Origin: Arcicella aquatica
GTDB lineage: Bacteria > Bacteroidota > Bacteroidia > Cytophagales > Spirosomataceae
Length of the DNA: 64,000 bases
NCBI RefSeq assembly: GCF_034928825.1
Contig: NZ_JAYFUL010000002.1
Span: forward strand, 1 to 64,000
Direction: 5' to 3'
The notes beneath the pieces were generated by a model, which saw nothing but the letters and a program-made list of their open reading frames with translations, searched no databases and was not told the origin of the DNA. A program made the translations under genes and the position numbers. Shown here piece by piece: positions 17,412-26,179 of this stretch (its first letter is position 1; every line of letters starts with the position of its first letter).

Positions 17412-18272
17412 ATGCTAAAAATCGGAAAAAGGTTACTCATTGTCTATCTCACCATTTTTGTCATCTCACAAATATTGTCTTCTTGCTTTAACTTCAAAAT
17501 GAGTCAAAAAGCAATAGATACTTCTTTCTCGGGTTTGAAGAACAAACCAATACAACATCAAATTGATGTACAAGGAATAAAAATGAATTATGCTGAAATT
17601 GGGAATGATAGCCTCCCAGTAGCTTTTTTTGTACATGGTTCTCCGGGTTCATGGACAGCCTTTATTGATTTCATGAAAGACACTTCTTTGTTGAAAAAAG
17701 TAAAAATGGTTTCGGTCGATAGAATTGGTTTTGGAGATTCAGATTTAGGTGAAGGTGAAAAATCTTTACAAAGGCAAGTAGCATTATTAAAACCGATTTT
17801 AGCCCATGAAAAACGTTTTGGAAAAAAAATTATCCTAATTGGGCATTCCTTAGGCGGCCCAATAATTGCCCGAATGGCGATGGATTATCCCGAATTGATT
17901 GATAACCTTATCATTGTAGCAGGTTCTATCTCGCCAGACTTGGAACCTAATGAGAAATGGTTTAGGATTCCGATGACATTTAAACCTATTAGTATTTTAA
18001 TTCCTGCATCTTTTCGTGCTTCTAACGATGAAATCTTATATTTGAAACCAGAATTAGAAAAGATGTTACCTTTGTGGAAAAATATTCGCCAACCTGTTAT
18101 CGTAATTCAAGGTGGAAAAGATATGTTGGTCAGTCTAAAGAACGCTGATTTTGCTGAGAAAATGTTGGTCAATTCAGCTAAAGTAGAGATTGTTAGGATA
18201 GATACCATGAATCATTTTGTGCCATGGTCACATCCATTTTTAATTAAGAATGCCATTTTAAAAGAGTTGTAA
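17412..18272 (+). CDS. Alpha/beta hydrolase, membrane- or lipid-anchored
   Basis: 286 residues from the ATG at 17412 (a TTG nine bases upstream is in frame). The first 25 residues are hydrophobic and end ILSSC, a lipobox-like site, so it is probably anchored in the envelope. The hydrolase core shows the oxyanion HGSPG, nucleophile elbow GHSLGG with the catalytic Ser, an acid near GGKDMLV and the final His in MNHFVPW. The order and spacing fit an esterase or lipase-like enzyme. A TAAATTTG box ends seven bases before the ATG, which would give a nearly leaderless mRNA if used. Confidence 0.85.
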   Translation: MLKIGKRLLIVYLTIFVISQILSSCFNFKMSQKAIDTSFSGLKNKPIQHQIDVQGIKMNYAEIGNDSLPVAFFVHGSPGSWTAFIDFMKDTSLLKKVKMVSVDRIGFGDSDLGEGEKSLQRQVALLKPILAHEKRFGKKIILIGHSLGGPIIARMAMDYPELIDNLIIVAGSISPDLEPNEKWFRIPMTFKPISILIPASFRASNDEILYLKPELEKMLPLWKNIRQPVIVIQGGKDMLVSLKNADFAEKMLVNSAKVEIVRIDTMNHFVPWSHPFLIKNAILKEL

Positions 18273-18316
18273 AAACAGCTTTGAGCAGTGAGATTTGAGC
18301 TATGAGTTTTACTAAT

Positions 18317-18349
18317 ACTGATGGCATGACTTGAAGTCATGCCATCAGT
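18317..18349. repeat. REP-like palindrome, 16-bp arms
   Basis: ACTGATGGCATGACTT and its perfect reverse complement surround a single G at 18333. A degenerate relative lies at 26138-26170. The palindrome is flanked at 18281-18310 and 18367-18398 by AGCTTTGAG/AGCTCA-type words in inverted order, so the whole 18273-18406 gap is one structured intergenic element. Confidence 0.7.
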
Positions 18350-18406
18350 TCTATCCAATAAAGTCTAAAGCTCATCTCTCAAAGCTTATAGCTCAAAACT
18401 AAAAAT

Positions 18407-18886
18407 ATGAAATTAAGAGTAGGACAAGGCTATGATGTGCATCGCCTTGAAGAAGGACGAGTTTTTTGGTTAGGTGGTATCATCATTCCACATACGCACG
18501 GTGCTGTGGGGCATTCGGATGCTGATATTGTTTGTCATGTAATTTGTGATGCTTTATTGGGGGCTGCCAATATGCGAAATATAGGTTATCATTTTTCTGA
18601 CAAAGACCCTCAATATAAAGGTGTTGATTCTAAGGTTTTAGTAAAAAGAGTACTAGAAATGATTCGTGAAGCAGGTTGGGAAGTAAACAATCTTGATGTA
18701 ACAGTGATTTTACAAGAACCCAAACTGAATCCACATATTCCAGCGATGAAGACCTGCTTAGCAACTGTAATGAATATACCAGAAGAAGATTTAGCTATCA
18801 AGGCTACAACATCTGAACACATTGGCTTTGTAGGGCGTGGTGAAGGCATTGCAGCACAATGTGTGGCTTTGATTTGTAAGGAATAA
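18407..18886 (+). CDS. ispF: 2-C-methyl-D-erythritol 2,4-cyclodiphosphate synthase
   Basis: 159 residues, the normal length. It makes the cyclic diphosphate in the MEP isoprenoid pathway in the cytoplasm. Metal ligands are visible: Asp10 and His12 in GYDVHR and His44. The GHSDADIV segment, ATTSEHIGFVGRGEGIAAQ near the C-terminus, and the trimer-interface residues all fit. It stands alone behind a structured repeat, with no co-transcribed MEP gene in view. Confidence 0.96.
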   Translation: MKLRVGQGYDVHRLEEGRVFWLGGIIIPHTHGAVGHSDADIVCHVICDALLGAANMRNIGYHFSDKDPQYKGVDSKVLVKRVLEMIREAGWEVNNLDVTVILQEPKLNPHIPAMKTCLATVMNIPEEDLAIKATTSEHIGFVGRGEGIAAQCVALICKE

Positions 18887-18979
18887 ATTGAATTGATTTG
18901 AAACTATTAAACAGAATAAAATACTGCCATAGACAACTATTTGTAAAAAAGTTTTATTTTTAATAAAAATTAATTTACG

Positions 18980-19183
18980 ATGACAGAATCAACAATTAAG
19001 CCTCCACTTTCAAATGTTCAATTAGAGCTATTAAAACTCTATGCAACAGGTGTATCCGATGAAACATTATTAGAATTAAAGAGGACAATGGCAAAGTTTT
19101 TCTTGGATAAAGTGCGTCAATCAGCCGATAAAATTTGGGAAGATAAGGGATACACAGATGCTCAAATGCAAGCAGTAGATTAG
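18980..19183 (+). CDS. Putative antitoxin of a PIN toxin pair
   Basis: 67 residues, acidic and helical, with LELLKLYATGVSDETLLELKRTMAKFF and a C-terminal DKIWEDKGYTDAQM. Small proteins with this layout occur directly upstream of PIN-domain genes and are taken as antitoxins. The PIN gene starts four bases after this stop. The DNA-binding part is not obvious, and the name rests mainly on position and pattern. Confidence 0.7.
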   Translation: MTESTIKPPLSNVQLELLKLYATGVSDETLLELKRTMAKFFLDKVRQSADKIWEDKGYTDAQMQAVD

Positions 19184-19187
19184 CAGT

Positions 19188-19592
19188 ATGAAGGTCGTAT
19201 TAGATACAAATGTAATATTAAGAGCTATCTCAAGTAAATCTGAATATGCTATGCTGATTGATGAATTGTATATACAAAGCTACTCAGCATTGGTAAGTAC
19301 AGAAATTCTATTGGAATATGAGGAAAAAATAACGCAATTTTTCAATAAGGATGTCGCTAAAAACTTCCTTGACTTCTTAATAATCTTACCAAATGTGGAA
19401 AAAGTTGAAGTATTCTTTCAACTTAATATCATTCAGTCTGATGCTGATGATAATAAATTTGTTGATTGTGCTTTTGTTGGAAATGCCCATTATATTGTAA
19501 CTGACGACAAACATTTTAATATCCTAAAAAAGCTTGACTTCCCTAAAATACCTGTAATTACTGCGGAAAATTTTAAGCAATTATTAGCTTAA
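19188..19592 (+). CDS. PIN-domain ribonuclease toxin
   Basis: 134 residues covering one PIN domain. Acidic active-site residues are Asp6 in VVLDTNV, an acidic cluster in SDADDNKFVDCA, and Asp in IVTDDKHF; the first, middle and last are the expected metal ligands. It belongs to the group annotated as putative toxin of the PIN family, which cleave RNA when the antitoxin is lost. Coupled to the preceding gene by a four-base gap. Confidence 0.88.
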   Translation: MKVVLDTNVILRAISSKSEYAMLIDELYIQSYSALVSTEILLEYEEKITQFFNKDVAKNFLDFLIILPNVEKVEVFFQLNIIQSDADDNKFVDCAFVGNAHYIVTDDKHFNILKKLDFPKIPVITAENFKQLLA

Positions 19593-19725
19593 ACAATTAT
19601 TACTCTCTCTATTTCAAATATTAAGCAAAGCTTGACTTTAGCTATCAAGAGTATTCACCATGTAATAATACCCTTATTACTTCGTGATTTGTATTCTTTC
19701 TTATTCCTTGCAAACCAGCAAAACA

Positions 19726-20085
19726 TTAATAAATACGCTGCCCAAAAGTCAGCAAATTATTATCTGGGTCAAGGATTGAAAACTCTTTTTGTCCCCAAGG
19801 TTTTGATGCTAAATGTCCTGCTGGATGAATGCTTGTTTTAGTGTCTAAAAACGTTTGGTACAACCTGTCAATATCATCTGTTCTGATATATACCTGACCA
19901 TAGTTTTCTTTGGGATCAATTTCCTTAAACTCAAAAAAGTGTATTTGAATATCGTCTTTTTGTACCATCAAGTAGCCCTCAAAATCAGCACTACCAAATT
20001 CTTGAAAGCCTAATTGGTTTACATAAAAATCCCTTGTAATAGCTTTATTACGCATAGGAAGTTTCGGATTGATGTCGGTAAGCAT
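19726..20085 (-). CDS. VOC-superfamily (glyoxalase/bleomycin-resistance-like) protein
   Basis: 119 residues, one VOC fold: paired beta-alpha-beta-beta-beta modules with LPMRNKAITRDFYVNQLGF at the N-terminus and KEFSILDPDNNLLTFGQ at the C-terminus. QIHFFEF and the final Glu/Gln positions are typical of the bleomycin-resistance subgroup, which often only binds a ligand rather than catalysing. It stands alone, convergent with the PIN gene. Function cannot be narrowed. Confidence 0.85.
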   Translation of the reverse strand: MLTDINPKLPMRNKAITRDFYVNQLGFQEFGSADFEGYLMVQKDDIQIHFFEFKEIDPKENYGQVYIRTDDIDRLYQTFLDTKTSIHPAGHLASKPWGQKEFSILDPDNNLLTFGQRIY

Positions 20086-20642
20086 ATTTTTAATGGTTGA
20101 GTATTTGTGCTATTAGTACTTTAAAAGCTCCTTAAATAAGCTTTAAATGATATAAAGCTAATATTTTTTACCGTTTTTGTACTGCTTTACTATTAAAGTT
20201 TTTAAAATTGATTCACGAATAATCGTCAATGAACTTTTAGAAACTATAAGCAATCCACCTTGAAAAACATTGAATCTGTCTTTCAACATCTTGCCATCTC
20301 CTCTTTAAAATCTGCTCAATAGTATATTTTTCCTTAGGCTTTTTTTAAACAACCATTTTTTATTCCCAAAAGGGTAAAGATTAAAAGAACCATTCAACCC
20401 AAAACCACAAATATTAGCATTGTTAAATTTACCTTCATGATACATAAGTAATCAGGTAGGTAACTGGCTATTTGTAACAACTATTTTGCCCTAATTATCT
20501 ACTCTGACATTTGCTAAATTTTATGCAAAAAAAATCCTTTTGGCACAAAGAAAAATATTTTCACTTAGTACCGAAGGAAATAGAAAGTTTTTAACGTCTA
20601 AGTTGGCAAATACTATAATCATTACAATTAACAAATTTAATT
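20086..20642. other. 557-bp intergenic stretch, no gene seen
   Basis: Between the divergent VOC and YHYH genes. AT-rich; I find no open frame with coding character, no strong hairpin and no convincing TAnnTTTG box. It probably holds both promoters. Confidence 0.5.
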
Positions 20643-21635
20643 ATGCAAACAAAATCAAAGCTAAAGCTAGCGTTAACTGAATTAACGTTATTGACAGTAT
20701 TTGGGTTATTTATTGTAATTGCTTGTTCTAATTCTGAAACTGTAACACCAACAACTAATGACGATGTTGTTGTAGCTGTTGACCCTACTCTTTTTCTTGC
20801 ATCAGGTTTAACAGAAAGTATCACTAAGGTGACCAGAACACTATCAGATGGGTCATCGGTAGAATGTTACAAAATTGTTACAAATAACACCCCTTCTGAC
20901 CACGCTATGGGGCCGTGGTGTCCTACTAATATCAACGACGACGCAAGCAAAGGGGGAATATGGGCTAGTAATGGTAAATTGTATGACGTTGATGGAGCAT
21001 TTGTTAAGAATCTAGCTACTTTTTATAATGATGCTGTCTGGAAATTGTATAATTCAGACGGCACAATAAAGGTTACAAATTCAAAGGCTTCCTGCGAGGC
21101 AGCCGCTCGACCAGATGTTGACCCTGCTTATAATAATTATTGTGTAGAATGCCAACCATCTTATGTAACGGGTATTAAAAAAACATTTTATATTCCTGTA
21201 AAACCAGTAAAACTAAGTTCAGCCGCTACTGCAAATGGTATGGGAGTAGTGATTGGTATCGCTTTCAATGGCGTAAATTTTGACCCTCCCGCTCCAGTAT
21301 CAGCCATTCTTGGTGCCCATACCTTAGCTCCATTTGATGATGCCGGAGGGCATGTAAACACTCATTCTGGTTACCACTATCATGCTGCCACGGGCAAAAG
21401 CAAAACCGTTGCTCAAAGTGATGGACACGCTGCCATGATTGGCTACGTTATAGACGGCTACGGCTTATTTGAAAACTTAGACCCTTCAACTGGAAAAGCA
21501 TATACCGATTTAGATGCCTCGGGTGGTCATTACGATTCAAAAAGAGGTTATCACTATCATGCCAATGCAGCTGGTTCTAATAGTTTTATTAATAGTTTCA
21601 GAGGAGCTCAGGGTTCTATGACAATTAGTTTGTAG
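20643..21635 (+). CDS. YHYH-domain lipoprotein
   Basis: 330 residues. An N-terminal hydrophobic segment ends with a lipobox (IVIAC), followed by a Thr/Val-rich linker. The core carries SDHAMGPWCPTNI, two tandem YHYH units (SGYHYHAATG and RGYHYHANAAG) and a GGHVNTHSG stretch. These are hallmarks of the YHYH family, whose clustered histidines suggest metal binding. It also has four cysteines in pairs (NSKASCEAA and YCVEC). Located outside the cytoplasmic membrane. The next gene may be its partner. Function of the family is not established. Confidence 0.85.
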   Translation: MQTKSKLKLALTELTLLTVFGLFIVIACSNSETVTPTTNDDVVVAVDPTLFLASGLTESITKVTRTLSDGSSVECYKIVTNNTPSDHAMGPWCPTNINDDASKGGIWASNGKLYDVDGAFVKNLATFYNDAVWKLYNSDGTIKVTNSKASCEAAARPDVDPAYNNYCVECQPSYVTGIKKTFYIPVKPVKLSSAATANGMGVVIGIAFNGVNFDPPAPVSAILGAHTLAPFDDAGGHVNTHSGYHYHAATGKSKTVAQSDGHAAMIGYVIDGYGLFENLDPSTGKAYTDLDASGGHYDSKRGYHYHANAAGSNSFINSFRGAQGSMTISL

Positions 21636-21701
21636 TTTTTTCATAATAATAATCTATGACCTTTCTTAAATGGAGGTCATAGATAGTCTAACTTTTTTCT
21701 G

Positions 21702-22322
21702 ATGCGAAAATTAATTTTGCTCTCCCTATTTTTTTTAGGGTCACTTCTTTCTTTTGCTCATAATCCTCAGATTTCTTCTGTGGCATTAGTACAAAGCCAA
21801 GGTAACAAATGGCATCTTATTGTAAGTTGCAGTTTGGGTGCGTATGAAATTGAGCTTAAAAATAACCATCCTGCCCTTGCTTTGGATAGGATGAATGCTA
21901 ATGAGTTTCAAAAAATGTTTATCGAACATTTAATTGCGAAAATAAACATCACTGCCAACAAGGAATATACGGGGATTCTGAAAAATGCAAAAGTAATTTT
22001 AGGGCATCAAACCGATGTGAATTTTGAGGTAGAAGGATTACCCGAAAAACTGACTAACTTACAAATAGAACAGTCTGGTTTTGAAACGCTTAAAGACCAT
22101 TATTGTATTTTGAAAGTAATAACACTGGCAAAAGAGTCACAGAATTTTATCTTAGAAAAAAACAATGATTATTCTATTACCCTAGCCTACAACAATCATG
22201 TTTTTACAGAAAAGCAAGGTAAAAAAAGTAATTATTGGCTATTAATTTTTCCTATATTAACAGTCTTTGCATTCATATATTTTAGCATCAAAAAAAAGAC
22301 TTTAGACAGTGTGACTACGTAG
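21702..22322 (+). CDS. Secreted protein with C-terminal membrane anchor
   Basis: 206 residues: signal peptide (1-19, ending SFAHNP), an extracytoplasmic beta-rich domain, then one membrane segment near 178-196 and a short basic tail. No cysteine pairing or catalytic motif is obvious. It follows the YHYH gene by 66 bases in the same direction, suggesting co-transcription. The pattern resembles small anchored exporter-associated proteins. Family not recognised. Confidence 0.6.
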   Translation: MRKLILLSLFFLGSLLSFAHNPQISSVALVQSQGNKWHLIVSCSLGAYEIELKNNHPALALDRMNANEFQKMFIEHLIAKINITANKEYTGILKNAKVILGHQTDVNFEVEGLPEKLTNLQIEQSGFETLKDHYCILKVITLAKESQNFILEKNNDYSITLAYNNHVFTEKQGKKSNYWLLIFPILTVFAFIYFSIKKKTLDSVTT

Positions 22323-22507
22323 TAATTACGCCCGACACAATGACGTAGTATTGATGGCTGTAAGCTTATTTTAATTGTTTAATGCAAAGCTAAAATATTG
22401 TTTGAATGGGTATTTGGAGGCGGAAGCTACAGGCTATTTATTGTTACAAGTAGTGAAAAGAATTAGAACAGCGAGGGATACTCTTATCATCTTCTTTTTA
22501 TTCATTT

Positions 22508-22984
22508 TCAGTGTTTTTTTACTTTCGCTCTTTTTCTATACTGCTTGTTTTTATTTGAATCTACGATTGTCGTAATACTATCGTTCTCAATAATTGCATG
22601 AAGCGTTCCGTCTGGATTTACAATTGCTTTGGTATTACCATTACCAATAATAATGGTTTGCGTTCCATCAGGATTCTCGATTGTTTTAATAGTCCCGTTG
22701 CCAATAACTGTGGGTTGTCTCCTTTGTGGTTTCGTTATTGTTTTAGTAATAGCGTTGTCGTTGTCAATAAGCGTAGAATGCGTTCCATCAGGATTCACTA
22801 TTGTCTTGATATTACCTTCGCCAACAACTTGAGAATGCGTTCCATTAGGATTAACAATTATTTTAGTACCACCATTGTCAATAAGTATTGAATGCGTACC
22901 GTCTGGATTTACGATAACCTTGTGAGTTTGTGAATATCCTTCAAATGCAAATACCCCAAACAAAATGATTAATATTTTTTTCAT
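22508..22984 (-). CDS. Secreted protein built of NPDGT repeats
   Basis: 158 residues. After a signal peptide (1-18), the protein is made of about seven units of 19-22 residues with the core I-V-NPDGTHSxxIDNxN. Units: VNPDGTHSILIDNG, VNPNGTHSQVVGEG, VNPDGTHSTLIDND, a degenerate TKPQRRQPTVIGNG, ENPDGTQTIIIGNG, and VNPDGTLHAIIEND. A basic tail (YRKRAKVKKH) closes it. The repeat rhythm suggests a beta-solenoid or beta-hairpin stack exported to the envelope. No family recognised. It is convergent with the membrane-anchored gene at 21702. Confidence 0.7.
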   Translation of the reverse strand: MKKILIILFGVFAFEGYSQTHKVIVNPDGTHSILIDNGGTKIIVNPNGTHSQVVGEGNIKTIVNPDGTHSTLIDNDNAITKTITKPQRRQPTVIGNGTIKTIENPDGTQTIIIGNGNTKAIVNPDGTLHAIIENDSITTIVDSNKNKQYRKRAKVKKH

Positions 22985-23137
22985 AGTCGTTTTTATTGTA
23001 AAACTTAAGCATTAAAACTAAGGCAAACACATCAATACGTGAATACTTTATAACCACTTTTTCATTGCCATTATATACGTCTCCACGAATAATTTAAACT
23101 ATCTTAACAAATTTCGAGCGGGACGCTCTTCTATGTT

Positions 23138-26080
23138 TTAGGTTTTAGGAGAGCCTAAGACCAGTTGGAGAGAATTGAATTGTTCACAAAATTTATCATA
23201 AGACTCTGCTATTTCCTTTATTGAGGTATTTTTTTCATAGCGATTATCAAAAACCCAATTGATTAATTTCTCATTAACTTCTTTTTTAACAATAACTTCC
23301 CCTGCTGTATTTTCAGACCGCAAAAAAGGAGATATCATCTTGGGATACCCTAAAGGAATATAACGAATGTTAGAATCTAAGTAGTAAAGAATCTCACGAA
23401 CATAACGTTTGTGAGATTCTTCTTCTAACCTTAGCTTTTCAAAGTCTTTATGGCAAGGGATAACAACTCTTGCAGAAGAAAGGTCACGCTTAAACGATAG
23501 TTTCAATATTTCAGTGTAATTACTATCATCCTCAATAGGAAAAACCTTCTCATGCTTGAATATATTTAGACCACTAATTATAGCGTCAGGTGAAAAATTT
23601 ATTGAAAATGACGTAAAAGTATTTTTCAATTTGAAAAGTAAGAAAAATATTAGTTTAGATGCAATGCTATTACCGCTAACTTTAATCTCCAATTCATCAT
23701 TTTGTAAATTCAAAATTTCAGGAGCATTACGATAAACACTTGTATCATGATTATAAACTACCTTAATTTTATTTGTACTTGATATAAGTTCCTTCATTGT
23801 AAAAAGCCTTTCATCTTCCAATCTAACTTTAAAATCTTCCCACTGATTAAATGATTTTATATCAATTTTTTTACAAATTTCAGAATCTGCATAATAATGC
23901 AAAAACATACTTCCTTTTGATTTACTTATATCAGTTTTAAAAATATTATTGAACTGCTTAGTCATTATTCTAAATGCTGCTATCAACCAATTATCATGAA
24001 GTTTGTATAAATATTCTGATTTGATTTTATTCCTATTTAAAGTCAACACTTCTGAAGCTTTTTCTTTGTGGATGTTTACATCAAATCCTATAAAATCAAA
24101 ATTTAAGTTATAATCAACTTTTTGATTTTTGTAATATACATCATTTGTCCACCTGTTTACTACAGATTCTTCTTCGTCGCTGTATATACTCATTTCAAGT
24201 GAAGTTTCATCATCAAAATAATCAAATTGTGGACTTGTTGTATTTTCTTTTAATTTAATATCATCCCCATTTAAAGACAAATAAACAGGTATTGAACTTT
24301 TACTTGCAAAATCAAATATTTCGTCAAGAATTCTACCTATTTCAATATCAAACGAATCATAGGAAAATGGGTCAAAGTTTTTTACAATTCTATAAGTATT
24401 TTTATGATTGAGGCTTACCGAGTAATTATCTGGAATAACCTGTGTTTTGTGGGTAAAAATAATCTTAGAGCCTGGTTTGACTGAATGATTGGTCTTTTCT
24501 TTTTTTATTAAAATATTTCCTCCCTTAGAAGAATTAGGACTATTTAGTTCAATGATTTGAAATTCTTCATTTGAAAAGCTTTTAGTTTCAATAGTGACTA
24601 AGTCTGTTAACATGAATATACTTTGAAAACCAATACCAAATGTTCCCGATGGTCTCATCCAAAAAGGCATACTTTCAATAATTCTCGTTTTCTCATGGTT
24701 TTTTGAAGAACTCCCTGTATTCATTAAAAATTTCAAATCATTATCTGAAATACCTATACCATTATCTTTGATTTTTATTTCCCAATTCTTATAAGCACCA
24801 ACTAATCCAACTTCTCTAATTTCAATACAAATAGAATAATTCTTAACCATATCTAAAAAATCAGCACTATTGGGGTAAGAAAAATCGCTCACTGCACTAT
24901 GTTCAAGCCAGATTCTTAGTAAAGTAGCATCTACAGCATTCTGTAAAACCTCACGTACACATTGATATGCACCATCATAAATTCCTGCTCCTTGAAGAAG
25001 TGCTAATGCCTTGTCTGTATCAACTGTAAATTGAGGTTTTTTTTTTCCATCTATCAATTCATAGTCTTTTAGTTTCACTTCTAAAGTACCTATTGTTGGT
25101 AAATATCCTAATTCTTTTGATGGTACAATTCTATTCCAGCTAATCATTTGACTCTTTATTTCAGAATCTAAATAATTAAACCAATGTTGTGTAATACTTG
25201 CGACTTCATAGTCTTTACAATGTGCTGAAATTTCAATTCTTTCTCTATCAACTCTAAAATGTTTAATTGATAAATGTTTTGCTTTATGATTTAATGTGTC
25301 TATTGGGATTTTTGTCAGAGTACTCAAAATAACCTCCGAAAATCTGTTGTTATCTAAATCAAGTAAATCTCCAATTCTTAATAAACAAGCAATAAACCTT
25401 GGATGAGCATCTTCAGTATCAATACCAACCTCACAAAATGGTAATGCCATAACATCCGTAAAATCTTTAGTATGAGATGAACAGATGTTAGAAAGAATTT
25501 CAATTATCCTTTGAGGGATGACACCCCTTGGTGATAATAATTGAAACTCACTTGTTGGATTGTTAATTATATGTTTAGATCTATCAGCATGATTCCATCT
25601 GAAAAATTCAGCAAGAATATATTTAACAGCATCGTTTGTTTCAAGATTGAATACGTCTGACTTTAATCTAATTTTATTTTCAATAATATTAAATTGGCAC
25701 GCAAAAGGGTAAAGTCCACTTTTTGTATCATCAATAATCTCTTTAAAAAATTCAATAAACTCAATTGAATTAAGTGCTTGAATCATCTTCTCACTTGATA
25801 CAACCATCCCAATATCATGATTGTATGATGCCTCTAACATTAACCAAATGTCAATTGCTGATAGTTTAGTAAAATTTTCTTTTCCTATCACTCTTGCAAT
25901 ATTATTGATAATAGTTATAGAGTGAGATTCATCGTGAAGACTATAATGTGGAAAAAGATTTGAAACCGCTTGAAGTGCTACAGGAATAACTTTTTTATCA
26001 TAATTCCATTGAGCAAATAGAATTGAACTTTGAGTATCTTTTGTTTTTTCATACAAAAGGTCTTCGAGAAATTTTATCAT
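23138..26080 (-). CDS. HD-domain plus Hsp90-type ATPase fusion protein
   Basis: 980 residues, no signal peptide. N-terminal part (about 40-250) is an HD-hydrolase-like domain: HDESHS at 49-54, NHD at 88-90, RWNHADRS at 161-168 and LLRIGDLLDLD at 233-243. A GHKL/Hsp90-type ATPase follows from about 355: N-box Glu377, Asn381, Asp384 in REVLQNAVDA; G1 DNGIGISD at 439-446; G2 GTFGIGF at 479-485. The remaining 490 residues resemble an Hsp90 middle/C-terminal region only in position. HD plus Hsp90-like fusions have been described among bacterial conflict systems. It is a single-gene unit with no obvious partner. Confidence 0.8.
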   Translation of the reverse strand: MIKFLEDLLYEKTKDTQSSILFAQWNYDKKVIPVALQAVSNLFPHYSLHDESHSITIINNIARVIGKENFTKLSAIDIWLMLEASYNHDIGMVVSSEKMIQALNSIEFIEFFKEIIDDTKSGLYPFACQFNIIENKIRLKSDVFNLETNDAVKYILAEFFRWNHADRSKHIINNPTSEFQLLSPRGVIPQRIIEILSNICSSHTKDFTDVMALPFCEVGIDTEDAHPRFIACLLRIGDLLDLDNNRFSEVILSTLTKIPIDTLNHKAKHLSIKHFRVDRERIEISAHCKDYEVASITQHWFNYLDSEIKSQMISWNRIVPSKELGYLPTIGTLEVKLKDYELIDGKKKPQFTVDTDKALALLQGAGIYDGAYQCVREVLQNAVDATLLRIWLEHSAVSDFSYPNSADFLDMVKNYSICIEIREVGLVGAYKNWEIKIKDNGIGISDNDLKFLMNTGSSSKNHEKTRIIESMPFWMRPSGTFGIGFQSIFMLTDLVTIETKSFSNEEFQIIELNSPNSSKGGNILIKKEKTNHSVKPGSKIIFTHKTQVIPDNYSVSLNHKNTYRIVKNFDPFSYDSFDIEIGRILDEIFDFASKSSIPVYLSLNGDDIKLKENTTSPQFDYFDDETSLEMSIYSDEEESVVNRWTNDVYYKNQKVDYNLNFDFIGFDVNIHKEKASEVLTLNRNKIKSEYLYKLHDNWLIAAFRIMTKQFNNIFKTDISKSKGSMFLHYYADSEICKKIDIKSFNQWEDFKVRLEDERLFTMKELISSTNKIKVVYNHDTSVYRNAPEILNLQNDELEIKVSGNSIASKLIFFLLFKLKNTFTSFSINFSPDAIISGLNIFKHEKVFPIEDDSNYTEILKLSFKRDLSSARVVIPCHKDFEKLRLEEESHKRYVREILYYLDSNIRYIPLGYPKMISPFLRSENTAGEVIVKKEVNEKLINWVFDNRYEKNTSIKEIAESYDKFCEQFNSLQLVLGSPKT

Positions 26081-26137
26081 TTTTTTAGATATTTATTATA
26101 ATTATTATTCCACAAGTCTAAGTATTAAGAGATTTTC

Positions 26138-26170
26138 ATTGATAGCATGATTTCAAGTCATGCCCCCAGT
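26138..26170. repeat. Degenerate REP-like palindrome
   Basis: GCATGA..TCATGC within 26145-26163 is a relative of the palindrome at 18317-18349 (same GCATGA(C/T)TT...AAGTCATGC words) with some mismatches in the arms. It fills the 99-bp gap between the HD-Hsp90 gene and the GNAT gene. Confidence 0.55.
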
Positions 26171-26179
26171 ATTTTTGGG

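Noticed and set aside
19632..19841. 69-residue frame on the plus strand
   Set aside because: It overlaps the VOC gene antisense and has no family resemblance.
22375..22575. 66-residue frame ahead of the repeat protein
   Set aside because: It starts with TTG, overlaps the end of the repeat-protein gene on the opposite strand, and shows no conserved pattern.
22598..22950. Repeated units at 22.6-22.9 kb as a CRISPR array
   Set aside because: The repeats are coding (NPDGT units), imperfect, and have no equal-length spacers or cas genes.
23138..26080. Calling the large protein HtpG or Hsp90
   Set aside because: It has the GHKL boxes, but the HD-type first 250 residues and overall length do not fit a chaperone.
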